A stretch of DNA of 64,000 bases, from the NCBI GenBank assembly GCA_941918925.1, contig OW799236.1:77564713-77628712 (forward strand), written 5' to 3'. Positions 11,350 through 24,364 of this stretch are shown here, piece after piece. Under the pieces are notes generated by a model. It was not told the DNA's origin. It did not search any database and saw nothing but the letters and a program-made list of their open reading frames with translations. Source of the DNA: Phyto melanocephala (lineage: Eukaryota; Arthropoda; Insecta; Diptera; Rhinophoridae). How positions within the stretch are numbered: position 1 is the first letter of the stretch; every line of letters starts with the position of its first letter. Both the position numbers and the translations under genes were made by a program.

Positions 11350-12150
11350 TACTAATTTTTAGTACCCCCTTGTCTGTTCTTACAATTAAACTGCTAACTG
11401 ATTTTGGCAACTTATGTTTGTTTTCGCTCTTATGTTTGTTCGGAAACCCTTCTTTTATTCTATTCTGTCATTATGGCCTTCTTGTTGTACTCAGAGATTG
11501 TTTTTGTTATTTGTTTTGTTATGTTGCCTTGATTTAGAGCGAAAATATTTTTTGTTCGTTTCTTTAATACATTTTCAAAATTCCAATACGAATACCAATA
11601 CATAGTGGTGAATTAGTTTTTGTTGTTGTTTATGTTGTCTCATTGAACCTAAGACAACTTTTTTGAGTTGTATCTGGTTTTTTCCATTTTCGCTGGTAAA
11701 ACGGCTGATAGTATTTCGTGTTCAATTAATTTGTAACATAAAAAAAAAACAATTTTTGTTCTTGTTTGTATGTCATGTTGAAAAGGTTCAAATTAATTTG
11801 TTTGAAAAACAAAAATTTATAACAAATTGATTTGTGAAAAAAAAAACACAAACAGAACATGACAGCGTAACATGATTTGAAATTAAATTTGAAAATTACA
11901 TCAGATTTTGATATTGATTTTGATGAATTAAAAATTTTATTATGTTTCTGAAGAGTTGAATTTCATTAAGAAGTTCAAACGAAGTTGAATAATTCCCCAT
12001 ACTTTTTGGAAACCTTGTTATGATTGTCATATTGGACACAAAAGTAAAGATTTAAGTTAACTTCGAGTTTATTGCATAAGTATTTATGTAATCGAAAATC
12101 TTTATCATTATTTTGATAAGATATTACATGAAAAGTATTTAGACTCCTTT
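11350..12150. other. Unassigned non-coding stretch
   Basis: No gene or repeat recognised. Poly-A/T runs and ordinary AT-rich texture. Confidence 0.4.
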
Positions 12151-12179
12151 GTGAGTGCCGTTCTCGTTACGTTTTCCTG

Positions 12180-12240
12180 TAGACAACGACAGAAATACGG
12201 CAAGGTCTCAATTTACGTTGTCGTAAATAACAATCGGTAC
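12180..12240 (+). repeat. Dispersed short repeat, shared with 45718-45825
   Basis: The string gacagaaatac-gcaaggtctca followed by ttta--ttgtcgtaaata occurs here and at about 45752-45800. The 45.7-kb copy has perfect terminal inverted repeats; this copy lacks them, so it is a decayed or partial MITE. Confidence 0.55.
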
Positions 12241-12769
12241 CAAAACACACGACAACGACACATAAAGTAGGGCCTCTCGGTATATTTCAGAATAAGCCTG
12301 ACAGCAATAACTATGTCCCGCTGGCTGGTATTTTTAAAATATACGTTCAAATTTATTGTTAATTGACAATTCTGCTTTAAAGTCTTACTTGTCAATGTGT
12401 TATAAATTATTAATCATAATGAATATCGTAATGCTTTTTTTGAAAGCTTTATATTTATCACAATAAATGATAGATAGTCGTCACTTTAGTGTGTAATTAG
12501 TATATCCTGTCATTCCTACAAGAATCATCTTATATCTGTTGTCGTATTGATAAACTTGTTATTTAACTTTATCGCGGTTTGAATTATTTGAACCAGGAGA
12601 TAGGAATACCAATAAACTTCTAGGCTGGTACAATATGATAGAGTTTCTTTTGTGTAGCTATTTAAAATATCGCCTAAGCTTGATCGTCCGTTCCGTTAAC
12701 AGATAACCACAAATTCTAACATTTTTTTTAAAGAGGGAGGACATTTTTTGCCCAACACGTTGTATCCTC

Positions 12770-13180
12770 TGATCCTATCCTCGAAAAAGTAAATTAATAT
12801 TGTGGAAAATAACATGGAACTTAAAGAATATAATAAGTATAGTTCTGCCGATACGCCTTTAAATATTACTTCATGGTATGGGAGCTATCACTCCCTTTCT
12901 TTTGATCCTTTCTAATTACTACACTGAATGTTACAAATTGTATTAAAATGTTTATTATATGGAAGTATCCCCTGCTCCAAGTGTATAGATTTTTGGTTGG
13001 AATAAGGCAAGATAAAAATAAAACATACAAAGTTTTAAGACTATAGATGTATTAGTTTTCTTGTTATCTCGTAAAATGCATTTGCTTTACATTGAATTTT
13101 TCCATCATATTGTCCTTTTAAACTCAACTATAAAAGTTGTTATTATGTATAATATTCGAAGCGAATTTTTAAAATTTTAG
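12770..13180 (+). repeat. Old dispersed repeat, copy 1 (pairs with 19790-20260)
   Basis: Shares an ordered series of blocks with 19790-20260: tcgaaaaagt-aa-tta, tagatttttggttg/atcgatttttggataa, aagttttaagactatagat versus aagttttaggattacagat, then ttagttttcttgttatctcg versus ttaatacttttctagatatt, and an aactat...gttattat end block. Identity is low, so the family is old. I cannot name it and see no coding potential. Confidence 0.5.
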
Positions 13181-13762
13181 GCATTTCAGAATTCTAAATA
13201 CGCAGTATACGAATACCAAAATCGTTCGAAATCAGAAACTGAACTCTACATACACATAATGTGGTGTCAGAACTCTGAATTAATTTTACCTACATGCCAA
13301 TACGATTATTTCGTTTAAGCTATCAAATCATTTAACAATAAAATAAATGTCTTGCAAAGATTGGTATCATTCACCTCTTATATCTTTAAAAACGCTCATA
13401 CATATATTCCTACCAAATTAGATATACATACATACCTAGGTACACAAAAAAACTGACCTTAGATTGTAGTTTACATAATGGATTTTGGTTTAAGATAGTT
13501 AACTTATGTACATATGTTTAATACAAAATTTGTTTTAGGCCAGGTATAACAATTTCAATGATATCTGACTTTGTTAAAAATTTCATTTGTCATAAAAATA
13601 TCAAAAAATTTCTAGTTTTTTTCTCATGTGGCCAACTACTACTTTGTTTAATTTTTTTTTTTTTTTCCTTTTAACAAAAATTGCATTCAAACAAGTGAGT
13701 GAGTGCAAGTGTAAGTTTTTTGTGTGCATCGGTATGTACAGCATGTTCGATTTACATCACGT

Positions 13763-14871
13763 ATTGTATTCATAGCTGCCAGATTTGACGATTTATCGTC
13801 ATTTTGACGATTTTACGTTCTAAAATTAAGTGTTGACGATTTGACGATTTATGCTATGTTTTTGACGATTTTCAAGAATTCAAGTTTGCAACATTTTTCA
13901 TCACTTTTATATCAACCTTAAACTAAATAAAAATAATTTGTAACGGTTTTTCATGTTATTAATAATAGAACAGAGTGAAAGAGATATATCGATCATTATT
14001 TAATGTGTTTGTGTGGGTAATTTTTCCATTTTGTACATTTTTAACATAGTATATGCCACATATTATCAACTGATACCTACAACACGAACAAATATAAATT
14101 TGGAAATGCGTTTTAAACAATTTTAGTTTTTTAAGTAAATTTATTTAAATTATTTAAGTGATATAATATGCTTAAATACTTCAACAAAATGGTAAGTTCT
14201 TTTTAATTATACATTAAAACCTTAAAAATCAAACATTATATTTTCAATAGAAAACCAAGATGATGAAAATTCTAGCAGCTCTTCCTCTGTAAGTAGAAAT
14301 TTCATCCATTTTTATACAAAACTTTGTAGTAGCTAAAATTAAATTTTAATGGTGTTTTTCACAGGTAACCAACAAGAAGAAGAAAATTAAGGAAGACTGG
14401 TTTGCAGATCCAGAAATAAATTTATGGGCTAAAAAGCGAAACGATGTAGTTTATTTTGGCGTTGTGCTCGCCTAACGCTTGCCTAAAGCTACCTTAATCG
14501 GTAGAAACTTTTGAAAAAAATGATTATAATTATTTGTCAATTAGTCTGAATTAGATGCAGCCAATTCATTATTTATTATTTTTTGTATTTATATACATAT
14601 TAATATTTATTTTTCGAAATTAGTTCTAAATTGTATTACATTTATTGTCATGTTCTTAAATTAAAAGGGTCTAATAAAACTATTGATCTCTCTGGATTTA
14701 AAAAGTTTGTTATGTTATGCATTAAATAAAAAATGTTGTGTTTTGAAAAATGCGTTTTTTTATTTTGACGTTTTTATGACGATTTGAGTAAACTATTTGA
14801 CGATTTTGACGATTTTTTCTCCCAAATTAGACGATTTTGCACCTATTTTATCTGGCAGCTATGATTGTATT
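13763..14871. mobile_element. hAT-type element with 8-bp target duplication
   Basis: A 1093-bp element (13771-14863) has terminal inverted repeats catagctgccaga / tctggcagctatg and is flanked on both sides by attgtatt (13763-13770 and 14864-14871), a perfect 8-bp duplication as made by hAT transposases. Both subterminal regions carry clusters of tgacgatt: several copies at 13786-13870 and again at 14766-14835, partly in the same orientation. Subterminal short repeats are typical hAT transposase-binding sites. The interior is too short for a full transposase (usually 600 or more residues) but holds a possible N-terminal exon. Confidence 0.85.
14168..14475 (+). pseudogene. Possible spliced N-terminus of hAT transposase
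   Basis: Two intron-like gaps with good consensus sites are visible: GTAAGT at 14192 to caatag at 14250, and GTAAGT at 14289 to ttcacag at 14364. Joining 14251-14288 to 14365 keeps one open frame: an acidic/serine run (QDDENSSSSS), then KIKEDWFADPEINLWAKK, and a TAA at 14473-14475. That last peptide resembles the extreme N-terminus of many hAT-like transposases, where a basic run precedes W-x-DPEF-x-x-W, before a BED-type zinc finger. The zinc finger and catalytic domain are absent. The start codon is uncertain: the ATG at 14168 is not in this frame with the first donor as drawn. This is either a decayed relic or a short truncated product. Confidence 0.45.
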
Positions 14872-17800
14872 GTCAAACAAACAAACGTAAGCATGTACTT
14901 CGACAACTATTACTACGCGACGCTGTTGGAAAGACTGAGCAAAACGAAATACTATCAAAATGGAATAACAATAACAATAACAAAAAACAAATGAATGTCT
15001 TGTTTTTGTTGTTGTAGTTTTACTAAAAGTATCCAACAATTTATTGTTGATGTTGTTGCAATCATCGAGTGGAGCAAAGCCGGTTATAAAACCCCAAAAC
15101 ACACAAACAAAAATTTAGTTGTACACAAAGAAGAGAATTAATCAACAACAAAATAACAAGAATTTAATTTATACAGAGAGAGAGAGTTTTGCACTGAAAT
15201 TGTGCTCTTTTCCAATTAGCATTATGAGTATTGGAACGATTGTTTTTTTTTTTCGAAAAAGGGGGTCTCTCTTGCAAGTATGCGTTAGTGTGTAATTGTC
15301 TCCACTGTATGTATAGTTCCAGCGGGTGATGGAGATCTTTGTGTTGAAGTATGATGTTGCGAAAAAGAAAATCTAAACCGGCGCATTGCTCAATTGTTGT
15401 TGTTTTTTTCTACTAGCGTAAAATGTGTAAAGAAATGATAGACTCTTGCTGCCTGTCTGTGTTTATGGGGTGTTTGCTAGGCATAAACATAAAGTGGTAA
15501 AGAATGTACGAGTTGAAGACCTATGTAACTCAGCTGTTTAAAATACATACTCTATCTCATAGATTGTATTTGAAAACAAAGCACGTTCTTTGTTTTTGTA
15601 TCACATGTTTAATAAAAATGTTCCAATGTGTTCGTTTCAAACCTTCGCTTATGGTTGTCTTTTTTTCTAAAGTGTTAAAGATTTCTAAACATGTAGTATT
15701 GGTTGCAATGTTGCCAGAACTCCTTGTTTATAAAAAAATAGAAGCGAGGAACTATTTTTTGTGACAGCTGATTTGAGAGTTATCAGCTGTTGTGAGGTTA
15801 GTGTAATATGCTAATTGTTGATAAATAGAATTAAACAGGAGAAACATTTCAAAATTTTTTCAAAGTTATTTGGGAAATTGTGATTCAGTGAGGAAGTGTT
15901 ACCATGCACAATATAACCAAGATTTTGCTTATTTATGTGTCTAATTTTTTATTAATGAACATTTAAAGCAAGAGAGATACTCTTGTTAGAAAAATTCAGT
16001 GCCCTATGCACTTTACGGGACGATGACATCATTGATCCTTCTAAAAAACAAAGACCAACAAGATTACTTCCATCAACGCGGAGCTCCTTAGAATCATAAT
16101 TAACAATTGTCTCGATGGTATTGAATATTTAATACAAGCATGTTAAGACATATTAAAGAAAATTATTAAATTTGAAAAAGGTGGTTATTTGAACACTTGT
16201 ATCGTACTAACGAACACTTGCTAAATATTTTCTTTGGGGTTATATCAAGTCTTTGTTTTGCAAAAAGAAAATTTGTAGATACGACTTTAAATGATCAATA
16301 AATGATCCAAAGTTGCACTTTAAAAATGCACCATAGCATAGTCACCCGCGGTGCCCACTGTCTACTACCCCAAGTCTACTTCAAACAATAATGTCATTAA
16401 ATTATTTGCCAGGCTTAAAAAAAAAATAAGATTAACAAAAATTAAATGTGAAACAATTTCAAGACAACAAATTTTAAAAACTAATTTTATAGTTGTATTA
16501 CATATGTTGAATCACTCAGAAATTGGCAACACTGGTGTGTTGGAGACTTGTTTCTTTGTTTGATACCTATTAAGTTTGATTTAAGTTTAGCCTTATAGCC
16601 ATTCATCCATCCATTCATTTATGAAGTTGACAACGACTGCACAGATTGAGAAGAGTTGTCTAAAACAAAAACAAACAAACAATTGGAAATAAAACTCACA
16701 CACAAACACACCATCACTACCAACACAACAACAACAAAAATAACATCATTATTATATTGGAAAACGATAACTGGCAATGTGTACGTAAACTTGGCAGGCA
16801 AACGAATAGTTCGATTCTAACATTCAAACCGGACGGTTTACAGTGAAAATTTACAAATTAATTGCAAAAATCTAGAGGAAAAAATCGTACATTTATTTCA
16901 TACTTTCAATACTTCATTCGTATCGAAAACTAAATAATATTTACAACAACAATATAGTGAATTGTTATATCTTGAAAGATTTTTCAACAGAGACTTTTCA
17001 AAAACATCATCATAGTCTTTGGTTGTCATCGTCTGAATCATTCAAAACGTTTTTAAACAAGACCAAGAGTGGTTTCTAATATGTAAATGGGATTAAAATT
17101 ATCAAAAAAAATATTAATAAACTGAAAAAGGTGCCAGTACCTATACAACAGAATAAATTACGGTTCGCGTGTGTTTTGAAAGTGTTTAACGATAATTTTG
17201 TTAAAAAAAAAACAAGAAAATTTTATACCTAGTTTGAAATTTTGAAAAAAAAAAATAAAACTTGAATTTATTCAAAGATATATTGCTACATGCTTTAAAA
17301 AATCAAGTGATAATCTGTTGCAATAAAATAATTACGTACTAAATATTAATTAAACTTTTGATATTATAATTAATTACCTTCACCTAAATAAAATTCAAAT
17401 TCATGCTGTCTTTTTTTTAATGGAAAAGGTGAATATACATGAAATTTTAGAAAATAAAAGTTAAATAATCAAGCTTTAAATAAGTGGAATATTCAAAACG
17501 TCACAAGTCGATAGAAATGAAAATAAAAAATTCCAAACCAGTTACTTCCGGTTTAAAAAATGCCTTCACAACAAATATTTGGATTAATTCGTTTGCTTTT
17601 ATATTTTCTCCATGCACTGGAATTTCAAATTAAAAAAAAAAGAAAGAGGGCGATGTGTGTGCGTGTGTATTGGTGTGTAAAAATATTATAAAAGAAACTT
17701 TTGAATTTGAACTGTTTTCAATTGAAGAGCAATCAGCTTAAATAATTATTTTGTAAAAATAAAATGGTTTAAATAAGATTCGATTTTTACGAAAAAAATT

Positions 17801-17929
17801 TAAAAAAATTTAAATGATATTATGGATGTACTTATGTATGTCTGTAGTAGGTACCTATGTATGTTTGCGATTTGAAATGCTTGAAATTTGTTTTAATATT
17901 TTATTTCGAAATCCCGTTTTAAAATATTA
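14872..17929. other. Non-coding stretch with possible promoter-like segment
   Basis: No coding gene recognised. The texture at 14880-15480 and 16600-17250 is that of fly regulatory or 5'-UTR DNA: caa/aca runs, a (GA)n run at 15172-15187, and a less AT-rich block at 16800-16850 containing ccggacgg. Short open frames here (15504-15764, 16351-16563) match no family I know. Confidence 0.35.
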
Positions 17930-18420
17930 TTAAAAATAAAAATCAAACTAAAAGTCTTAGCTCAAAATTTATTTAAAATTTAACAACTAAAAAGGGTACA
18001 TAAAGATAGAAACAAATAAATAAAACCTTTGGTTTCTGTTATTTTATTGGTGCTGTTTTGTTTTTAAATTTCTTAAATTGATTTTAAATATTTTAATAAA
18101 TTTTGTCAAGTAACCTTTAAGATTATAATCCGAAACAGGTTGATTAAAACGAATTAATTACTTAAAAACTTAAACATTTCAATCAATCCTATCTTAATTT
18201 TATTTAAATTCATAATTTCTAATTGCATTTTAAATTTTAATCAAAAAAAAAAAAAAAATTATTTTTTATTTCTTTAAAATCGTGTAAAAAATTAATATCT
18301 GTTGAATTTTTAAAATTATGTATTCTTTTTAAATTTTTTTTAATTAAAAAAATAAAATTAATTAAATAAAAGTAAATTAATTAAAAATAATAAAATCAAA
18401 ACGTCAAAGCTTCGATACAA
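17930..18420. repeat. Extremely AT-rich low-complexity block
   Basis: Almost pure A/T with long aaaataaaattaattaaa strings and a 16-base A run near 18243. No coding or structural signal beyond composition. Confidence 0.7.
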
Positions 18421-19785
18421 GTATTTTAATGTAAATAATTCCAGTTATAGCGTTCAAGTTGACCAAGCGTTGCCCTATCCCACGATATAAAAAAATAAGA
18501 AATAAAAATATTAAAACTCCCATATAGCCGTCTAAAAATTTGATATAGTTTTTAAAGTTCTACCATTTAAATAATTTTCGGGAATTGACCTGAAATTTAC
18601 AAATTGTGCCTTCAATGTTTCTTTATAAAAATTAAAAAAAAATAATTGATCTCAAGCTCGTGATTAAGGATAAAATATTTATGATATTTATTTGTAGTGG
18701 ATTTTGCTTTAACCCGGATTTTTTTTATCGTTTTTTCCAGTTAGAAGTTAATTTGCAGGAAAAGGATATAGACCATCAAAATTTTGCCTCCGTTTCGCTA
18801 ATGTTTTAGTCAAACTCTTGAGAACACTACTGTATAAAGGGGACTAGGTGGAATCATTAACTGATTACAAATAAACTTAATATAAATTTGTATTTTAAAT
18901 AAAATGTAAATATTTATTTAAAAGTGCGACCTGTTTTTATAGTACAAGATTTACATGAACAGGCGGGCGGACAAATATCGGTTAGGCTGTAAGTCCTAAG
19001 ACCTTAAATAGAATCTTTTTAATTTGTACTTTCTGCGGCACTTTTTAAATAAAAAAAAAGTGAACCAAAAAAAATGTATAAAATTTCCCATCACTAAACA
19101 AGATCTTATACTGCAGTACACTGCATACATACAATTTTTCGACTCTGGATCTGATTTCTGGCTAATTTTTATACTTTAATTAGGCTGTGGAGCCACTTAT
19201 TTTTAGGTCGAAAATCTAACATTTTTTGCCTGGAAATATTTTGTCTTTCTCAACTTTTGCCAAATTTGTTAAATTGTATAACAAATCAAAGATTTACTGA
19301 ATTAAATGAATTTATTGGGAGTCGAATGGTTAAGTTCTATCTATCAATCTAATTTTTTATTTCTGATTATTTCTTTACTTTTCTTCGATTAAAATAATAT
19401 ACAATTTTTAATTTTAACAAACTTTGAGCAAAACTTTTATAGCTGGAGAAGATATTAAATTCTAAAATAAAAATTAATTTCTGAAATACTATAATAAGAT
19501 TGTATAGTTGTGATTTAAATATAAAATGGTTGTAAATAATCACTTTATGTTTAATTAAGTTATCGTATTTTTTTTTTTGTTTTTACTGTATTTATTAGGA
19601 GAAGTTTTAAAATTAAACGCTACTATTTGTTAGGTATGCAATTATTGTCATTAATAGTAAATCATACGTATTAGGGATTCCTTATCCTCCTTCTCCGAAC
19701 CTTATCATTATTGATACTAACAAATAGGGATTAAGATTTTTCGGAAATGACTATAAATGTATTTTTTCGTTTTGGCGTGGGGACG
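18421..19785. other. Unassigned AT-rich stretch
   Basis: Nothing identified. A small G/C patch with caggcgggcggac at 18959-18971 stands out but matches none of the other repeats well. Confidence 0.35.
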
Positions 19786-19789
19786 TATT

Positions 19790-20440
19790 GACAGTCCTTT
19801 GTTTGAGCCTATCGATTTTGCACTCGAAAAAGTTAACTTATATTGAAGCCTATGACAATTATAACTTTACAGATATGTCCTTGAATATTATTAATTTTCC
19901 CCCTCATTTGATCCAATCTTTTCTTGATAAAATGTATGATTCCAGGATTGAAAACTCTAAAAATTAATGACTCTGAATTAATCATACAATTTTTTTTTGT
20001 ATGATGGAATCACTTTCTTCTCTGCGATCGTATCGATTTTTGGATAAAATGAGACAAAAGTAAAATCCACTAAGTTTTAGGATTACAGATTTAATACTTT
20101 TCTAGATATTAAATTAAATGTAGTTTACATATACTGAAGGTGCCACGCCTTTTGCTCTTTTACAGCTTATTTCAAGCTTAACTATGCAGGTAGTTATTAT
20201 AATACTCAAAATAAATTTTTAAGATTTTAATAATGGGAAGTTGGTGACACGCTCACTTCAAACTAATAGCCAATCTTAAGCGTAAATAATTATTCAAAAC
20301 AAAAAAAAAAAAAACAAATCGGTCCACCCGTTTTCTGCTTTTAGATAAATTTAAGAAAGTGGGCGTAACAGTGGGCGCTATCAATTTTTCTTTCCGTAAA
20401 AACCTAAATTCGGTAATCACACTCACACAAGCAAAAATTT
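19790..20440 (+). repeat. Old dispersed repeat, copy 2, with gtgggcg segment
   Basis: Partner of 12770-13180 (see the matching blocks there). From 20300 it continues with aaatcggtccacccgtttt and gtgggcgtaacagtgggcg, a style of sequence also seen in the Helitron 5' regions of this window. It may therefore be an old non-autonomous Helitron or DINE relative. No ends are visible. Confidence 0.45.
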
Positions 20441-21030
20441 GCAAAATCAGTACGGCCTTTCCTAAGTGTTACGATTACAAACGATAAATTAATTCCAATT
20501 AATTATAATTTGACACCACACGAACACAAAAAGATTGCAAATTATTACAATATGATCGGACATGATTATAAAATAATTCTCAACAATCATTATATGTTCA
20601 CATATTATTAAAACATAGTCCCTTATAGTTATTATATGACCACAAATGAAATATTTAATTTTGATTGTTTATTAAAACAAATGATATTTTCTTAATTTAT
20701 AAAAATATAAAGAAAAATAAAATATATAAAAATGAATAAAAATTGTTGGTTGGGTTTGTGAAGAATTTTTAAATTTTGTTTCTTGATTTATTTAATAATA
20801 ATAATTTTGAACTTTTTCATAAATTTTGGGGTTTAAATGTCTACTAATGATCTGGCATAAGCACCAGTGAAATGCATATAGACCAGCTTAAACCCAACAA
20901 CCAATAAACAAAAATTTTGAAAAAAAAAAATAATTTAAAAAGTTTTTTCTACTTAATGGCTTCGAAATTATACTGTTGCTGCACATGCACATTTTATGGT
21001 TATTTTTAATATAGAATAATTATAAATATA
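20441..21030. other. Unassigned AT-rich stretch
   Basis: No gene or repeat recognised. Confidence 0.35.
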
Positions 21031-21032
21031 AA

Positions 21033-21187
21033 GCTAATTCACAAGGGTGTCCTAAGTGTCGTATTGTCATAATGTCATAATTACCCCAAAAATTTAAAAT
21101 TACTGAAAAGTTTTGTATTGTTTATTGTAAAATTTTTATCACTTTATGAAGATACAACAGTTAGGACACCTTATGAATAAGCTAAAT
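21033..21187. mobile_element. Small MITE with about 33-bp inverted ends
   Basis: Left end agctaattcacaagggtgtc...taagtgtcgtat and the reverse complement of the right end (tagcttattcataaggtgtc...taactgttgtatc) match over about 33 bases with a few differences. The total is about 155 bp with an AT-rich core. A diverged relative lies at 26380-26487. The superfamily is unknown because no target duplication is clear. Confidence 0.65.
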
Positions 21188-22710
21188 ATTGGTTTTGTCA
21201 TACTGTTTTTTTTTTTTTCATAGCAACTTTCTTGGCCACTTTATTTTTAGGCTCAAATGTAATAAAGTTTTCATCTAAGGTAAAGATTAAATTATAAAAT
21301 TCAAACAAGCCATTAGTTATGGTAATAAAATAAATGTTAAAAGTTTTATTTTCTAAACAGATTATTACTGTTTTGTTTCATTGAGTTGCTGGAGATTGGA
21401 AAAAAAACTTGTTTCCAGCATAAACGTGTTTATAGGTACGGAGAAAATAGTTTCATGGTAACAAACGATTTATTTGCCAATCGTATGGTCAAATATTTAA
21501 AGCTAAAATTTCGAGATGTGTCAAAAATGTTTTAATTTAACAATAACAACTAAACGGAAATTAAAGAAATAAAGAAAACAAATAAGTACATATGATGTAC
21601 ACATAACCTAAAGATTGTTAATGAATTTTTACTGATAGAGACTATGTTTATACTACAGCTATTTGCAATCAAAAAATTATACTTAACTCACTATTCTGCC
21701 TCTTTTCATAAAAAAATCCTTAAATCTGGTGAAAAAATATTTTTAAAAATTGTCTCATTCACTCTCTGTGAAACATTATTTACATATATTTTTATTATTT
21801 TATAAAAAGAAATTGCAGTAATTCCACGGCTTTGTTAAAAATTACAAAAATTAACCTACAAAATAAAATAGAAAAAACGTTTGTACATGTTCTTATATTT
21901 TCATACTTGTTATTAAGTAAATTTAAAAATATATATGTACATGCATACATACATACATATGTATATGTAAATACATTCATTATTGAATTATGTTTATTTC
22001 TTCTTATTTTAATATGCTAATATGTATTCTAAAGAATTATATTTTACATAATGCTTTCAAAACAAAATCCCTTCAAGCGTTTTTTCTTCCAATGAATTTC
22101 TAATCTTTGTTTAATCAAAATTTATTTCGCTAAATATTCTTTTCACTTTAGCTGATGAGTTCAGTCGGTACAGACATTAAGTTATTTACCAATTTACATA
22201 AAATTAAACAAGAAACAGGTTTGATGTTTTGTAAATTAATTCACTTTAAAAGAAAGGAGAAAAAAAATAATAATAATAAAACATTTACATATAATGAACA
22301 TACTTCAAAATCAATAAAAAAAAAATCAAGAAATAAAGAACTAAAATCTTCGTTTTATTTTCTACAACTAGTTGTTTGTCATTAAAGACCTTATTAGGGA
22401 AAACAGAAAAATATCGGCATAACAGTAGTGATGTTTGTGTTGAGTTTGACGTTTGTCATGACATAGACGTGTTAACGGTAGATTTCGTGCTAGAAAAAAA
22501 AGGTGGAGATCACAACAAATTCTCACAATATAATAGATGATGATTTTTAGAAAACTTACTCTTAACGGTTGATAACCCTAATGTCGAATAACAGAAATAT
22601 CAAAATATGACCCTTTTTGCTTTTATTTTGAACAATTTATTATTAACTCTTAGTATTTAAACTGTGATGTTTTGAGACAATAGATTTTTATGAATATTTA
22701 AAACTTAAAA
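21188..22710. other. Unassigned AT-rich stretch
   Basis: No gene recognised. Contains catacatacatatgtatat at about 21943-21962, a common fly simple repeat, and poly-A runs near 22255-22330. Confidence 0.35.
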
Positions 22711-23446
22711 TCTATATATATAAAAGTGAAACTCTGTGTGTGTGTGTGTGTTAGCTATTTACTCCGAAACTGTAAAACCGATCGGACTCAAACTTTGGCA
22801 AGTAGTTGTACACATTCCGGGGGGTGTTTATGGGTGGTAAAAAGTGGGCGGGGCCACGCCCATAAAAATAAGTTGTAATTTTTAGCTACTTGCACTTGAC
22901 CGATTTTTCTGAAACTTTGCACACATATTGAACTCTCATGACTGTATAATAAAGTGGGCAGGGCCACGCCCATAAAAAAAGTTATAATTTTAAGGTCATT
23001 GCACTGGACCAATTTTTCTGAAACTTTGCACACATATTGAGCTGTCAGGACTTTACATTTTCGTGATTATAAAAGTGGGCAGTGCCACGCCCATAAAAAA
23101 AGTTATCATTTTCAGCTACTTGAACTTCACTGATTTTTCAATAACTTTGCGCACACATATTGAGCTCTCATGATTATACAATTTCGTGATTAGAAAATTG
23201 GGCAGTGGCACGCCCATAAGAAATAAGTTATCATTTTTAGCTACTTGCTCTTGACCGATTTTTGTGAAACTTTGCACACATTTTGAGTTATCATGACTTT
23301 ATATTTTCTTGATTAGAAAAGTGGGCAGTGCCACGCCCATTAAAAAAAGTTATAATTTTTAGCTTTTTGTACTTGATATTCAATTTTAATTTAGAATGGA
23401 TTTTTATTCAATAAGGGGCGTAGCAACGCGCGCCGGGCTTTTCTAA
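22711..23446 (+). mobile_element. Non-autonomous Helitron with internal tandem units
   Basis: Starts TC (tctatatatataaaagtgaa), ends in a GC-rich gcaacgcgcgccgggc stretch followed by ttCTAA, and lies between A (22710) and T (23447). This is the 5'-TC...CTRR-3' A/T insertion signature of Helitrons. After a (TG)n run (22735-22751) come five units each beginning aaagtgggc-g-gccacgccca at about 22841, 22951, 23072, 23194 and 23317, spaced 110-123 bp. Each unit contains ctacttgcacttgaccgatt and gaaactttgcacacatattg. No Rep/helicase coding is present, so it depends on another element. Confidence 0.8.
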
Positions 23447-24360
23447 TACTTAATAATTATGAATAATCTTTTTTTAATTGTCATTATTCTTATAAGAAGT
23501 GGTAACAACATACATACATATGTATGTAAATATGTCTTTGTGAAAATTATTTTCTGTTAGTTGGTTAAAATTTTTTTCTTATCCGTTATATGGCTAGATT
23601 TAATTTATATATATATATATGTATGTACTTATATAGTTTTCAATATTAATTTGCTAATAAGACGTCTCAAACAGGCAAGGATGCCAAAATAATTTTTTTA
23701 AAGGCAAAAGAAATACAAATATTTTCCTAAGGAAATAAAATTCAGAAGCAAAGCAACACAACCTTTTGCTGACTATGAATTGAATTACTGACAATTTGAG
23801 CTTTGACTAAAAGTCAGTATTTAATTGAAGTTATTTTTTTAACAACTGTTGGAAATATCTAAAAAATATATCACTTCTTAGTGATATATTTTTCATTAAA
23901 AAATATTTTTATGAAAGGTACTTTTTAAATAAACCAAAGTCAGTTGCTGTCATAATTTTCTGAGTGTATGTCAATAGCTGCTTTTATACTAAAAACTGTT
24001 TTTTTATTCAAATATCCTTTGAAATTTTTAGCCTTTTTTAGCCAGTAGTGGGTAGAAGAAATTATTAAAGAATTTGTTTTTAAACCATTTTATTGTTGAG
24101 ATCTTACCACAAAACAAAAAAGTCCTAAATTAAATTTTCAAAATATGTTTTTTACAGTTAACTTTTATCTTCTCTTGGGGCTTGTTACCTTGGTAGAGTA
24201 TTATTGCTAGTTTGGGGTGCATGGAAAAACCCTGGAACTTGTACATAATTAATACATCATTTTTTATGTCTGGTGAAATCTTTATCACAATTTTTTGCTT
24301 ATTGATTCTGTAATTGGGAATCATTCATTTTTTCCTTTTTAGTACATTTTTAACCCCCTA
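23447..24360. other. Unassigned AT-rich stretch with short hairpin
   Basis: No gene recognised. A perfect 14-bp stem, aaaaatatatcact (23862-23875) with agtgatatattttt (23880-23893) and a 4-base loop, is the only structure seen. Confidence 0.4.
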
Positions 24361-24364
24361 TGAA

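Noticed and set aside
18955..18975. GTCY array remnant (gggcggac)
   Set aside because: Flanks do not match the DINE-like core, so homology is unsupported.
22788..23033. Minus-strand 81-codon ORF with internal duplication
   Set aside because: It is a read-through of the Helitron's tandem units, hence the repeated peptide.
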